In this document: positions 49,933-58,259 of the stretch, in pieces
Layout of the letters: each line of letters starts with the position of its first letter
Position numbering within the stretch: the first letter of the stretch is position 1
From: Ancrocorticia sp039812645
GTDB taxonomy: Bacteria; Actinomycetota; Actinomycetes; Actinomycetales; Actinomycetaceae
Length of the DNA stretch: 64,000 nucleotides
Reading direction: 5' to 3'
NCBI GenBank assembly: GCA_039812645.1
Contig: JBDIAV010000009.1
Coordinates: 1-64,000, forward strand
Position numbers and translations under genes: made by a program
The notes under the pieces: generated by a model
What the model saw: the letters and a program-made list of their open reading frames with translations, nothing else
Told to the model about the DNA's origin: nothing
The model's database searches: none

Positions 49933-51736
49933 GGGTCGCCTCCTCGCGTGAGCCTGGAACAATCACACGATCCGCCACACCTTTAAATGCCGACGACGAC
50001 GTCACCACAATCGTCGCCTTCCCCGCCCGAATTTCTCTCAGCCCAGCGGCAATGCGCTGCTCGGTGACTGCATCAACCGAGCTAGTGGGTTCGAAGAGAA
50101 CCACCACCTCAGCCTCAGCCGCGAGCGCCCGCGCTAAAGCCACACGTTGACGCTGCCCTCCCGACAGCTCCCAGCCGCTATCACTTGCCCGCGTCTCGTA
50201 CCCGTCCGGTAACTCGGATGGTGCCATCGCGACCGCGCGCAACGCCGCCTCCGCACGCTCAGCAGAAACTGGTACATTGCCGGTGGACCGCACGTTATCT
50301 AACACGCTTCCTTCGAGAATTCCCGCAGTGTGCGGCACTACCATAACCAACTCACGCAGTGCTCCGGGTGCATACTCGTGCACCCGAGTTCCTGCGCATC
50401 TGACCTCACCGTTCTCGGGAATCCGCCGTGCGCCGAGCACCTCCCCGAAGAAGGCATGCGAACTCTGCGCCAGTTCCACAACTACAAGTTCTCCCGGCGC
50501 GATAGCCCCAAATAGCTCCTCACCCGTGGGCAACTCAAGTCCGAACTCAAGCAGATCATCAGAGACTGGAACCTGTTCACCGGCACCCTCCAACATCCGT
50601 GTCCCCACGCTTGCCGGGTTCGAATCCACGGCCAGCAGGTCCAGTACTCTCTTGGCAGACGCCTGGGACATCGCCCACATGGCACCCAAGGTGCCAGCCA
50701 ACGCATCCAGCGGACCCACAAGAACAACGGCGACACCGGCAACCGTTACCAACTCTCCCGCAGAGATCTGTCCGGTCATTGCCAGGAGTGCCGAAGCCGC
50801 CGCCAAAGCGGCGGCGTAGAGCTGGGCCGTTCCAGTACTCATTCCATCAAACGCCGCCCGGGCGTAACGAGCAGCCAAGGTCGAGTGCAAAGCCGTCTGA
50901 CTCACCCGTTCGTAGCGACGCGCCGCAACATCCTGAGCATGTAATCCGCGCAGTACTCGATATCCGGCGACGAGATCGGAAGCGGCGGCTGCAGCATCCG
51001 CGAGGCTCGCCTGTTCAGCCATGCTGCGCCGCCGCAGCGGACGAGCCGCAAGATGCATGAGAGCCAAAACGATGGGCAGCGTCACCACCACTCCGATACC
51101 AAGCCCCGCATGAACCGTAAAAAGAATGACGGCTGCCGTGACCAGGCCAATCGCCTCACCCGGTGGGTAAACAGTGACATAGAGGACGGTGCAGGCCCTG
51201 CGCACATCGCCCGTGGATACCGCAAGAAGATTCCCCGGTGATCGTTGCGGTCCCGCAATCCCACGCGGGTCAAGAACTCTCGCAAGCGCCGTTTGTGACA
51301 ACTCGAACTGGGAACGTTGAACTCCGTACCATCCAAGCCTGCCACCGAAGCGGTAGCCAAGATTCATCAACGCATACAGCCCCACCAGCACACTCGCCCA
51401 GAGGGCAACCGCCCCGCGGAGATCCGTCAGCGAGGTCCCGGAACTAAGCGGAGTAATCACCGCATCCACCGTCCGCCCCACCACCACGGGGAGCAGCATG
51501 CTGGCAATATTAAAAAGAATGAGCAGCAGCGCACCTGATAACACCCACGGCCAGCAGCGCCGCACCAACGCGATGCTCAGTTGACGCGGAGTCCACGTGG
51601 GGTCGATCCGCAACTTATTCTCCGGGGGCGACGACGGCGCCTCGAACGCACCGGTCCGTTGCACCTTACCTTGGTGTGGTGCTCCCTGGCGCCGCTCATC
51701 ACGCCACCGTCCTTCACTCCGCGCGTGGCTCATCAT
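49925..51736 (-). CDS. ABC exporter-type half-transporter with dead Walker motifs but intact signature
   Basis: A 603-residue half-transporter with six helices and a C-terminal nucleotide-binding domain. At the Walker A position (about residues 419-430) it reads VELAQSSHAFF with no GxxGxGKS/T. Walker B is VVVLFEPTSSVD, with Phe548 where Asp should be, and the H-loop is VVTSSS with no His. The signature LSGGQRQR (from residue 524) is intact. It can thus only supply the signature to its partner's ATP site. It starts one base into the ATPase stop (TGATG), so it belongs to the iron operon. Confidence 0.9.
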   Translation of the reverse strand: MMSHARSEGRWRDERRQGAPHQGKVQRTGAFEAPSSPPENKLRIDPTWTPRQLSIALVRRCWPWVLSGALLLILFNIASMLLPVVVGRTVDAVITPLSSGTSLTDLRGAVALWASVLVGLYALMNLGYRFGGRLGWYGVQRSQFELSQTALARVLDPRGIAGPQRSPGNLLAVSTGDVRRACTVLYVTVYPPGEAIGLVTAAVILFTVHAGLGIGVVVTLPIVLALMHLAARPLRRRSMAEQASLADAAAAASDLVAGYRVLRGLHAQDVAARRYERVSQTALHSTLAARYARAAFDGMSTGTAQLYAAALAAASALLAMTGQISAGELVTVAGVAVVLVGPLDALAGTLGAMWAMSQASAKRVLDLLAVDSNPASVGTRMLEGAGEQVPVSDDLLEFGLELPTGEELFGAIAPGELVVVELAQSSHAFFGEVLGARRIPENGEVRCAGTRVHEYAPGALRELVMVVPHTAGILEGSVLDNVRSTGNVPVSAERAEAALRAVAMAPSELPDGYETRASDSGWELSGGQRQRVALARALAAEAEVVVLFEPTSSVDAVTEQRIAAGLREIRAGKATIVVTSSSAFKGVADRVIVPGSREEATHG

Positions 51737-52539
51737 CAGTGAACAGGAGAATGCACGGGTACCACGGTGGGCAGCCCGTCGAAAGGATCGGGGAACACGT
51801 GCGCGCGCAGATCGAACACATCAAGGAGGAGCCGGTCAGTGAGAACTTCGGCGGGTACACCTTCAGCCACAATGTTCCCCGCTTTCATGACAACAAGGTG
51901 ATCACTGTAGCGGGCCGCGAGCGCGAGGTCATGCAGCACGGTGAGGATGGTGCGGCCGGTTTTATCACGTAGGCGAGTGACCAGTTCCAGTACCTCGACG
52001 GCATGCGCCATATCGAGGTGCGTGGTGGGTTCGTCGAGGAGGAGCACCTCGGTTTGTTGGGCCAGGGTCATGGCTATCCATGCGCGCTGACGTTGCCCAC
52101 CGGAGAGTTCGTCGATGGCGACATCGGCCAAGTCAGCCACGTGGGTGTCGCGCATCGCTGTATTCGTGATTTCTTCGTCCTCGGCGGACCACTGCCGGTA
52201 CCAGGGCTGATGTGGCTGGCGGCCGCGGCGCACAAGTTCTGTCACCGTCATGCCATCCGGTGCGACAGGCCGCTGCGGCAGTACCGCGAGCTTACGCGCG
52301 ATTTCTTTGGGGCGCTGGGTATGCAGCGGCATGCCTGCCAGCATCACGGTTCCGGTACGCGGGCGCAGCAAGCGCGAGAAGGACTTCAGCAGGGTGGACT
52401 TTCCACAGCCATTCGGCCCGATGATGGTGGTGATTTTCCCTTCCGGGATGCGCAGGCTGACGTCGTGAAGGACGTCGTCGGCCCCATAACCAACGTGGAT
52501 TCCGGTGGCTTCGAGCGGGTACGAGATGGTGTCAGACAT
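51736..52539 (-). CDS. Ferric siderophore ABC importer, ATPase (FepC/FhuC type)
   Basis: A 267-residue ATPase: Walker A GPNGCGKST, Q-loop in LAVLPQRPVAPDGMTV, signature LSGGQRQRAWIAM, Walker B LLLDEPTTHLD and H-loop VLHDLALA, the last with the HDL pattern of iron/B12 importers. It overlaps the permease gene by eight bases and the next half-transporter by one base, so the leftward operon is tightly coupled. With the two FecCD permeases it forms a type II importer. Confidence 0.93.
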   Translation of the reverse strand: MSDTISYPLEATGIHVGYGADDVLHDVSLRIPEGKITTIIGPNGCGKSTLLKSFSRLLRPRTGTVMLAGMPLHTQRPKEIARKLAVLPQRPVAPDGMTVTELVRRGRQPHQPWYRQWSAEDEEITNTAMRDTHVADLADVAIDELSGGQRQRAWIAMTLAQQTEVLLLDEPTTHLDMAHAVEVLELVTRLRDKTGRTILTVLHDLALAARYSDHLVVMKAGNIVAEGVPAEVLTDRLLLDVFDLRAHVFPDPFDGLPTVVPVHSPVH

Positions 52540-53587
52540 GGGTCCTCCGAACGTTCAGGTGCATGAGGAAGAGCAGGTAGGGTGCGCCGATAAGCGGGGT
52601 GAGCACGCCAACGGGCAACGTACCCGGCAATAGCGTGGTGACCTGGGAGGCGGTCAACAGGATCAGTGCTCCCATGAGTCCACCTACGAGCGGCGGCGGG
52701 CCAGCGGTACGCATCACTCGCATCGCAAGTTGTGGGGCAACGAAGGCGACAAACGAGATCGGCCCGGCGACAGCGGTTGCGATGCTGGTCAGAGCCACGG
52801 CCAACGCCAGCGCGCCGAGTTCCACACGCCCGGGATTGGTGCCGACGACAGCCGCAACATCACGTCCGAGCCGCAGCGCACCAAGGTCTCGTCCCATCCG
52901 AATGCACACGGGCACGGCAACGGCGGCCGCAAGTGCGAGCAGCCACAGGTCCTTCATGGTGATGTCGAGGACCGAACCGGTGAGCCAGCGCGCCGCGACC
53001 TGCGCCTCAATGAGATCCGCGCGGGTAAGCATCCAGGCTGTGGCTGCTAACGCAATCGAGTTGATGGCGAGGCCTACCAGGACGAGCCGTAGCCCGTCGA
53101 AACCGCCGCGCCAGGATAGAGCGAGCACAAGAAGTGACGTCAAGATCCCGCCCGCGATCGCCACCGGCGCGAGCAGTACCTGGGGAGAGAACTCGCCCAA
53201 AGTCCCAGAGGCGAGTGGTCCGGTGAGAATAAAGACGACGACGGCACCCGCTCCTGAAGTTACTCCGAGGATGTCTGGGCTGGCGATGGGATTACGGGTG
53301 ATGGTCTGGGTGAGGCCGCCCGCACATCCAAGTGAAAACCCGACGAGAAGCGCACCGAGCGCGGGCGCAAGCCTGTAGTCGATCACAACGAGGGTGTCGC
53401 GCTTCGATGCCGTACCGCTCAGCGCTGCAAATACCCTGTCGACTGAGATGGGGAGCGTGCCGGTGAAAATAGCGAGTGTGACAAGAACAAAGATGAGCAC
53501 GATAAGAGCAATGACGCCAATTGCTAGGCGACGCCGCATAGCCCCACCGAGGGGGCCAAGGCGCCAGCGCCAAGTATGCGTAGTCAC
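52532..53587 (-). CDS. Ferric siderophore ABC importer, FecCD permease 2
   Basis: A 351-residue FecCD-family permease with about ten helices. DYRLAPALGALLVGFSLGCAGGLTQTITRNPIASPDILGVTSGAGAVV and the C-terminal GPISFVAFVAPQLAMRVM are family signatures; GPISFV-PQLA is the contact for the ATPase. GTG 53587 overlaps the stop of permease 1 (GTGA). The pair of different permeases implies a heterodimeric pore. Confidence 0.94.
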   Translation of the reverse strand: MTTHTWRWRLGPLGGAMRRRLAIGVIALIVLIFVLVTLAIFTGTLPISVDRVFAALSGTASKRDTLVVIDYRLAPALGALLVGFSLGCAGGLTQTITRNPIASPDILGVTSGAGAVVVFILTGPLASGTLGEFSPQVLLAPVAIAGGILTSLLVLALSWRGGFDGLRLVLVGLAINSIALAATAWMLTRADLIEAQVAARWLTGSVLDITMKDLWLLALAAAVAVPVCIRMGRDLGALRLGRDVAAVVGTNPGRVELGALALAVALTSIATAVAGPISFVAFVAPQLAMRVMRTAGPPPLVGGLMGALILLTASQVTTLLPGTLPVGVLTPLIGAPYLLFLMHLNVRRTHV

Positions 53588-54609
53588 AACGCAACCACCC
53601 TTCGTCGTCGTGCAATAACCAGAAGCGCGGGACCACCCAGAACAGCAAGCACGATACCCACCTGGAGTTCGCCACCTGGAACACTGACTCGGCCGAGGGT
53701 GTCCGCAGCAAGGATGAGAGCGGCGCCGATGAGTCCTGCAAAAGGCACGATCTTGCGGTAGTCATGGCCCGCAAGCGCTCGGGCAAGATGCGGGGCGACC
53801 AAACCGAGGAAGGAGATAGGGCCGCAGAGCGCGGTAGCGGAACCAGCAAGCAGGGTAATTGCGACAATCGAGAGAATGCGGCTGAGGGCCACACGGGATC
53901 CGAGGGTGGTAGCGACATCCACGCCCAGGCCGAGCGCGTTGAGCGAGAAGGCGCTGTGGAGTGCGAGCACCACACCCACCGCCATCAGGGCGGTCAAGAG
54001 ACCAGCAAGATCGAGATTCCGACGCGCTATGGAGCCAACATCCCAGAAACGTAAGACATCCAAAGTGTTCGCATCCATAAGAACAAGCATGCTGGTGATG
54101 GCGGTGAGCAATGCTGCCAGAGTCGTGCCCACAACCGCCAACATAACGAGGGCTGAGCTGCTGATGTCGCGCAGGCCAAAGGCAAATACGATGGTAGCCG
54201 CCACACCGGCCCCCACCAATGCGGCCACGACAATCGCAGTGGAGGACACCGTTCCCATGATGAAGACTGTGATCGCTACGCCAAGGGATGCACCAGCATT
54301 AACGCCGAAAAGGCCGGGGTCCGCAAGTGGATTGCGTGTATGGCCCTGCATGAGGGCACCACCTAGCCCGAGACAGGCTCCGGCGGCAAGGCCCAGCAGT
54401 GTGCGCGGTACGCGCTGGCTCGTGATGACCGTCGCATTATCACTGTCCAGGCCACCAAACAGCGCCCCGATGATCTCAGAAGGTGGGATGGCGCGACTGC
54501 CCACGGAAAGGCTCCCAATGACAGTAATAGCAAGTATCGCAAGAAGAAGCGAGATCGCCACGGCCGTGGGAACCCTCCGCCGTCGCAGGTGAGCTGGTGA
54601 TGAATTCAC
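53584..54609 (-). CDS. Ferric siderophore ABC importer, FecCD permease 1
   Basis: A 341-residue FecCD permease, first gene of the leftward operon. Landmarks are RVPRTLLGLAAGACLGLGGALMQGHTRNPLADPGLFGVNAGASLGV and CGPISFLGLVAPHLARALAG. Its GTG 54609 lies only four bases from the iron box, so transcription probably starts at or near the start codon (leaderless), and iron-bound DtxR/IdeR would block it directly. Confidence 0.94.
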   Translation of the reverse strand: MNSSPAHLRRRRVPTAVAISLLLAILAITVIGSLSVGSRAIPPSEIIGALFGGLDSDNATVITSQRVPRTLLGLAAGACLGLGGALMQGHTRNPLADPGLFGVNAGASLGVAITVFIMGTVSSTAIVVAALVGAGVAATIVFAFGLRDISSSALVMLAVVGTTLAALLTAITSMLVLMDANTLDVLRFWDVGSIARRNLDLAGLLTALMAVGVVLALHSAFSLNALGLGVDVATTLGSRVALSRILSIVAITLLAGSATALCGPISFLGLVAPHLARALAGHDYRKIVPFAGLIGAALILAADTLGRVSVPGGELQVGIVLAVLGGPALLVIARRRRVVAL

Positions 54610-54613
54610 TCAG

Positions 54614-54632
54614 TTAGGATAGCCTATCCTTA
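54614..54632. promoter_or_regulatory. DtxR/IdeR iron box
   Basis: TTAGGATAGCCTATCCTTA is a 19-bp near-perfect palindrome matching the DtxR/IdeR consensus TTAGGTTAGCCTAACCTAA at 16 of 19 positions by hand count. It sits between the divergent FecCD operon and the binding-protein gene, so one site should repress both when iron is plentiful. Confidence 0.9.
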
Positions 54633-54671
54633 CTTATATGCCCCTACGTCATCCGAATCATGGGAGACAAT

Positions 54672-55721
54672 ATGTCACGACTTCGCACGTCTTTCGCGGC
54701 CCTTTCGGTCGCCACACTCTTGGCCCTCACCGGCTGTTCCGGACAGGATGATCCTGCCGCCGACGACGCCACTTCCGCCCCCGAATCCGCGCCCGCGGAA
54801 TCCACCGCCGGAGAAAGCATCACCGTCGGCGACATCACGATCACCGACCAGGGAGACGGAACCCGCACGGTAGATGGCACGATGAACGGCACGGTAGCCG
54901 ATGTTCCCGCCGAACCACAGCGCGTCGTCGCCCTGTGGCGCGTAGGCTCCGAACTTGCCGAGATGAAGGTCATCCCCGTTGCCGCTATCGACGGAGAGTT
55001 CAACGAGAGTGAGCTGAGTGCGGATCTTTACTCGTCCGTCGCCGATGTGCCATCGATAGGTAGCTTCGAGGGTGTGGATGTCGAGAAGATTATCGCCGCC
55101 GATCCTGACCTCATTATCGGTATGGATAACGGCGCTCTGAGCATCGATTACACCCCGCTTCAGGACATCGCCCCAACCGTCATTCTTCCCATCGCGGAGC
55201 CAACCGACGTGTGGCGTAATTACCCGGCCGTGGCCGCCGTCGTCGGCAAGTCGACAGACTACGATAACCGTCTTGCTGAACTTGACAAGAAGCTCGAAGC
55301 CATCGCAAGCGAATACGGCGAGGGCCTCGCCGACAAGCCGGTCACCGTGGTCAACTCCTCGATGGACAAGATCTGGGCCAGCACCAGCAAGTCCCTCGTG
55401 TACGAACGCCTGGTCCAGGCAGGATTCACCTACAACGAGGCCTACACCAACAACCCCGCCCGTTACGTCGAAGAAATCACCGCGGAGAACCTGGCTGATC
55501 TCGCCAACCAGTCCGCAATCTTCTACCAGACGGACCTCGTGGGTACCCCGCTGCTTGGCACTGACGAACTACGAGCATTGGACTCCTACAAACGCCTCCC
55601 CGCCGTCGAAGCCGGCCTGGAGTTCCCGGTCACCAGCGGCGTGATCTACACCTTCGAGGCAGCCGACAAGCAGGTTGAGGATATCCGTACCGCAGCTAAG
55701 GCTCTTGCAGAAGCGAAGTGA
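54672..55721 (+). CDS. Iron-siderophore-binding lipoprotein (FecB/FepB type)
   Basis: A 349-residue lipoprotein with lipobox LALTGC, a Asp/Ser/Ala/Glu-rich tether, and a Peripla_BP_2 domain starting around residue 85 (RVVALWRVGSELAEMKVIPVAAI) with VEKIIAADPDLIIGM. These proteins bind ferric siderophores or haem outside the membrane and pass them to FecCD permeases. I start at ATG 54672 because GGGAG lies six bases upstream; an ATG four codons earlier is less well placed. The start is 40 bases from the iron box. Its stop is part of a long inverted repeat. Confidence 0.92.
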   Translation: MSRLRTSFAALSVATLLALTGCSGQDDPAADDATSAPESAPAESTAGESITVGDITITDQGDGTRTVDGTMNGTVADVPAEPQRVVALWRVGSELAEMKVIPVAAIDGEFNESELSADLYSSVADVPSIGSFEGVDVEKIIAADPDLIIGMDNGALSIDYTPLQDIAPTVILPIAEPTDVWRNYPAVAAVVGKSTDYDNRLAELDKKLEAIASEYGEGLADKPVTVVNSSMDKIWASTSKSLVYERLVQAGFTYNEAYTNNPARYVEEITAENLADLANQSAIFYQTDLVGTPLLGTDELRALDSYKRLPAVEAGLEFPVTSGVIYTFEAADKQVEDIRTAAKALAEAK

Positions 55722-55777
55722 TGTCAAGATGCCGCGGCCGCTGGCAGGTTGCTCAGCCGTCGCGGCATCTTGACATC
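55720..55777. repeat. Long perfect inverted repeat at the end of the binding-protein gene
   Basis: GATGTCAAGATGCCGCG (55720-55736) and CGCGGCATCTTGACATC (55761-55777) are perfect 17-bp arms around 24 bases. The left arm overlaps the TGA of the lipoprotein gene. It could partly terminate transcription, keeping the lipoprotein abundant relative to the downstream enzyme. Confidence 0.8.
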
Positions 55778-55833
55778 TCGCCATCCAAACTTCCACTCAC
55801 ATACCGGTCAGAACTTTCCGAGGAGACACCCCC

Positions 55834-57765
55834 ATGGCGTCACGCCGCAATAAAAGCTATCCCATCGTCATCCGCGACCTGGAGGTCATCGAGGCATTCA
55901 ACGTCACGCCACTTATGCGCAGGATTGTGGTGTCCGGTGAGCAACTCGCTCCATTCGTCAACAACGGCATTCAAGTGGGTCCCTTCCTCACCGAGAACGC
56001 GGACGACCATGTGAAGGTTGTTGTTGGAAATCCGGGTGTCGATTTTCCGGTACCCGGTCAGGAAGATGGACACCTCGATTGGTCGCGCGAGGCGCTGGAT
56101 CGCGCACGCGACTACACACCGCGTCGTTTCGATCCGGTGACTGGGCGGCTTGAGCTTGACTTCGTCCGGCACAAGGGCGGCGTTGCCTCCACGTGGGCGG
56201 ATCACGTCCAGCCCGGAGAACGCGTCCTGATTGCCGGGCCCCGTGGAACCACCGTTCTTCCCGAGGATATCGACTGGTATCTCCTCGTTGGTGATGAAAC
56301 CGCGCTGCCAGCCATCGCCCGCAGAATCGAAGAACTTCCTGCGGGGACTCCCGTGACCGCTATTGTCACAGTGCCAAACGCCGGCGAGGAGCAGACATTT
56401 GTTCACCAGGCAGAGCTTGACATCATCTGGATTCATCGCGATCGCGCACCACGCGGCGAGGCGTGGGAAGTCCGCGTCATGGAAGCACTTGAGGGAGCTC
56501 CGTGGCATGAGGGAACGGTCTACGCTTGGGCCGCTGGTGAAGCGGAGATGCTTCGTCCGATTCGCCGCTGGCTCAAGGACGTCAAGAAAGTTCCTCGTAC
56601 TCACACCGACATCGCCGGATACTGGCGCCGCGGCGCCTCGCAGTCCGAGATGGGTGAGGCCGCACACCAGCTAGATCACGCGGTTTCGTTGGCTCTACCC
56701 TATGCGGCACGGGTGGCTGTGAGTCTCGATCTGGCCGAGCATGTGGCCGATGGATGCTCTACCATCCCTGCTCTCGCGCAGGCCGCCGGTGCCACGGTGG
56801 CAGGCGTGCGTAAGGTCGTCAAACTGTTGTCCTTCCCTGGACTATTCGAGCTGGGTGCCGACGATTCCGTCAAACTAGGCAAACTTGGCCATGTCATGAC
56901 CGAAGACTTCGCCCATGCGCATCTCGATCGCCGCAGCGGCTATGCGCGCCTCGACGATGCCTGGCCGGGCCTCTACCATGCGGTCACCACCGGTGAATCC
57001 GGCTACCGTCATGCGGTGGGAGAATCGCTGTGGGACACGCTGGGTGCGGATACCCAGCTCGGTGAGTCGTTCGATTTCACACTGAGCCAGTGGTCGGGAA
57101 TCTGGTGCCGAGAAGTGACCTCCGCTCTCGCACTCACCACCGAACATGTGGTGGATGTCGGCGGGGGAAGCGGCGACCTTTTGGGAAATCTTCTGGAACA
57201 CAGCGCCGGGGTGCGAGGCACGCTCGTGGAACTCCCGTCGTCTGCTGCGCGCGCCGAGAAACAGCTCAACGAGCGGGGATTGGGCGGACGCTTCGACGTT
57301 CTTCCCCAGAGCTTCTTTGAAGCATTGCCAGGTGGAGCAGATATGTACGTTCTCGCCCAGGTGCTCCACAACTGGCCGGACGCAGAAGCACAACTGATTC
57401 TCTCGCGAGTCGCGGAAGCTGTTGGGGCTGGGCGGAGCATAGAAACTGGTGACGATGCAGTATCTGGGCGGGGTACTGGAGCCGGTCAAGAGGCAGAAGC
57501 CCAACTGGGTGACGAATCCGATCCGGGTACTGGATCGGGTCGCATCATCATCGTCGAGCGGATCTCTGGAGCCGATGCACACGATCACGATGTGGAACTC
57601 GATCTCCTCATGTTCGCCGCCTTCGGCGGCGGCGAACGGACCCTTTCCGAATATGCAGCTCTAGCGGCGGAAGTCGGCCTGGAAGTTCGCTCCTCAAAGC
57701 CCCTCTTCGACGATCTCCACCTCATTGAGCTGGGGTGCGTAACCAAGACAGAGGCGACCAACTAG
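55834..57765 (+). CDS. Siderophore-interacting flavin reductase fused to a SAM-dependent O-methyltransferase
   Basis: A 643-residue two-enzyme fusion. Residues 1-267 are a complete SIP protein: FAD motif ARDYTPRRF (92-99), NAD(P)H-side WYLLVGDETALPAIARRIEE (148-166), YAWAAGEAEMLRPIRRWL (230-247) and the usual ending GYWRRG. Residues 280-360 form the winged-helix dimerisation domain of plant/actinomycete-type O-methyltransferases; residues 430-643 are the catalytic domain with SAM motif VVDVGGGSG (439-447) and VLHNWPDAEA, where His512 sits at the catalytic-base position. A Gly/Asp-rich insert splits it at about 535-569. SIPs reduce ferric siderophores; the methyl acceptor is unknown. Confidence 0.9.
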   Translation: MASRRNKSYPIVIRDLEVIEAFNVTPLMRRIVVSGEQLAPFVNNGIQVGPFLTENADDHVKVVVGNPGVDFPVPGQEDGHLDWSREALDRARDYTPRRFDPVTGRLELDFVRHKGGVASTWADHVQPGERVLIAGPRGTTVLPEDIDWYLLVGDETALPAIARRIEELPAGTPVTAIVTVPNAGEEQTFVHQAELDIIWIHRDRAPRGEAWEVRVMEALEGAPWHEGTVYAWAAGEAEMLRPIRRWLKDVKKVPRTHTDIAGYWRRGASQSEMGEAAHQLDHAVSLALPYAARVAVSLDLAEHVADGCSTIPALAQAAGATVAGVRKVVKLLSFPGLFELGADDSVKLGKLGHVMTEDFAHAHLDRRSGYARLDDAWPGLYHAVTTGESGYRHAVGESLWDTLGADTQLGESFDFTLSQWSGIWCREVTSALALTTEHVVDVGGGSGDLLGNLLEHSAGVRGTLVELPSSAARAEKQLNERGLGGRFDVLPQSFFEALPGGADMYVLAQVLHNWPDAEAQLILSRVAEAVGAGRSIETGDDAVSGRGTGAGQEAEAQLGDESDPGTGSGRIIIVERISGADAHDHDVELDLLMFAAFGGGERTLSEYAALAAEVGLEVRSSKPLFDDLHLIELGCVTKTEATN

Positions 57766-57810
57766 CATGAACGGTACCTGCGGGCTAAACCCCCGCACCT
57801 ACTAAGCGAT

Positions 57811-57844
57811 AGTGGCGGCTGGTTCCCGGGAACCAGCCGCCACT
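57811..57844 (+). terminator. Perfect 34-bp palindrome terminator
   Basis: The arm AGTGGCGGCTGGTTCCC is followed directly by its exact complement, 45 bases after the fusion-gene stop. The inner turn CCCGGG would form a small loop. It shares its AGTGG/CCACT base with other palindromes of the window. Confidence 0.75.
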
Positions 57845-57980
57845 TGCATTAAAAGTCGGATTCCATCAGAAAACCCAGCTCTGTCAGTGGGCACCCACAT
57901 CAGGCTAACCGCCATATTCTTCCTGTTTCAGCACTAAACCCCATCTCTCAAGCAGCAGAAGTTACTTGGACCTGGTCCTA

Positions 57981-58048
57981 CTAAAAAATAGCCATGAAAT
58001 CAGCATGGGCCTGTACGCCATGCACAGCTCGAGTCTCATTCCGAAGCT
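57981..58048 (+). repeat. Direct repeat copy B flanking the iron locus
   Basis: The partner of copy A at 47905-47972 (54 of 68 bases match). It lies 216 bases past the fusion gene, so A and B bracket all seven genes of the iron locus. Read on the minus strand copy B can be translated (QLRNETRAVHGVQAHADFM) to a stop, so it might be the end of an old gene rather than a recombination site. Confidence 0.75.
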
Positions 58049-58259
58049 GAAATTTCGCAGCACACCACGGCTACGTGAAATACCCATCGCGCCTGCTCGG
58101 ATAAAGGGAGTGCGGAATTCGCCATGTTCCTATAGTCTCTATATAAACCACAATTCGCCACGCAGGTATGTCCCTGATAGACCTGCACCCACACCCATCG
58201 GATTCACAACCTCACCACACCGGCCATCGCCCCATTACAAACCAGAAAGAGGATCCCTC

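Larger units (their letters stand above)
57766..58259. other. Gap after the iron locus
   Basis: No gene is supported. It contains a perfect palindromic terminator and repeat copy B (both listed), then about 200 bases with the maa promoter. Confidence 0.55.

Noticed and set aside
50605..50640. GGTTCGAATCC looking like a tRNA T-arm
   Set aside because: It lies inside the coding sequence of an ABC half-transporter and no acceptor, D or anticodon stems surround it. No other tRNA-like block was found.
48001..51736. Classical multidrug exporter interpretation of the ABC pair
   Set aside because: Not excluded, but the tight coupling to the iron ATPase and permeases makes a siderophore role the better reading.
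57966..58259. N-terminal extension of the acetyltransferase
   Set aside because: The extension overlaps repeat copy B, is not protein-like, and a good ribosome site precedes ATG 58260.
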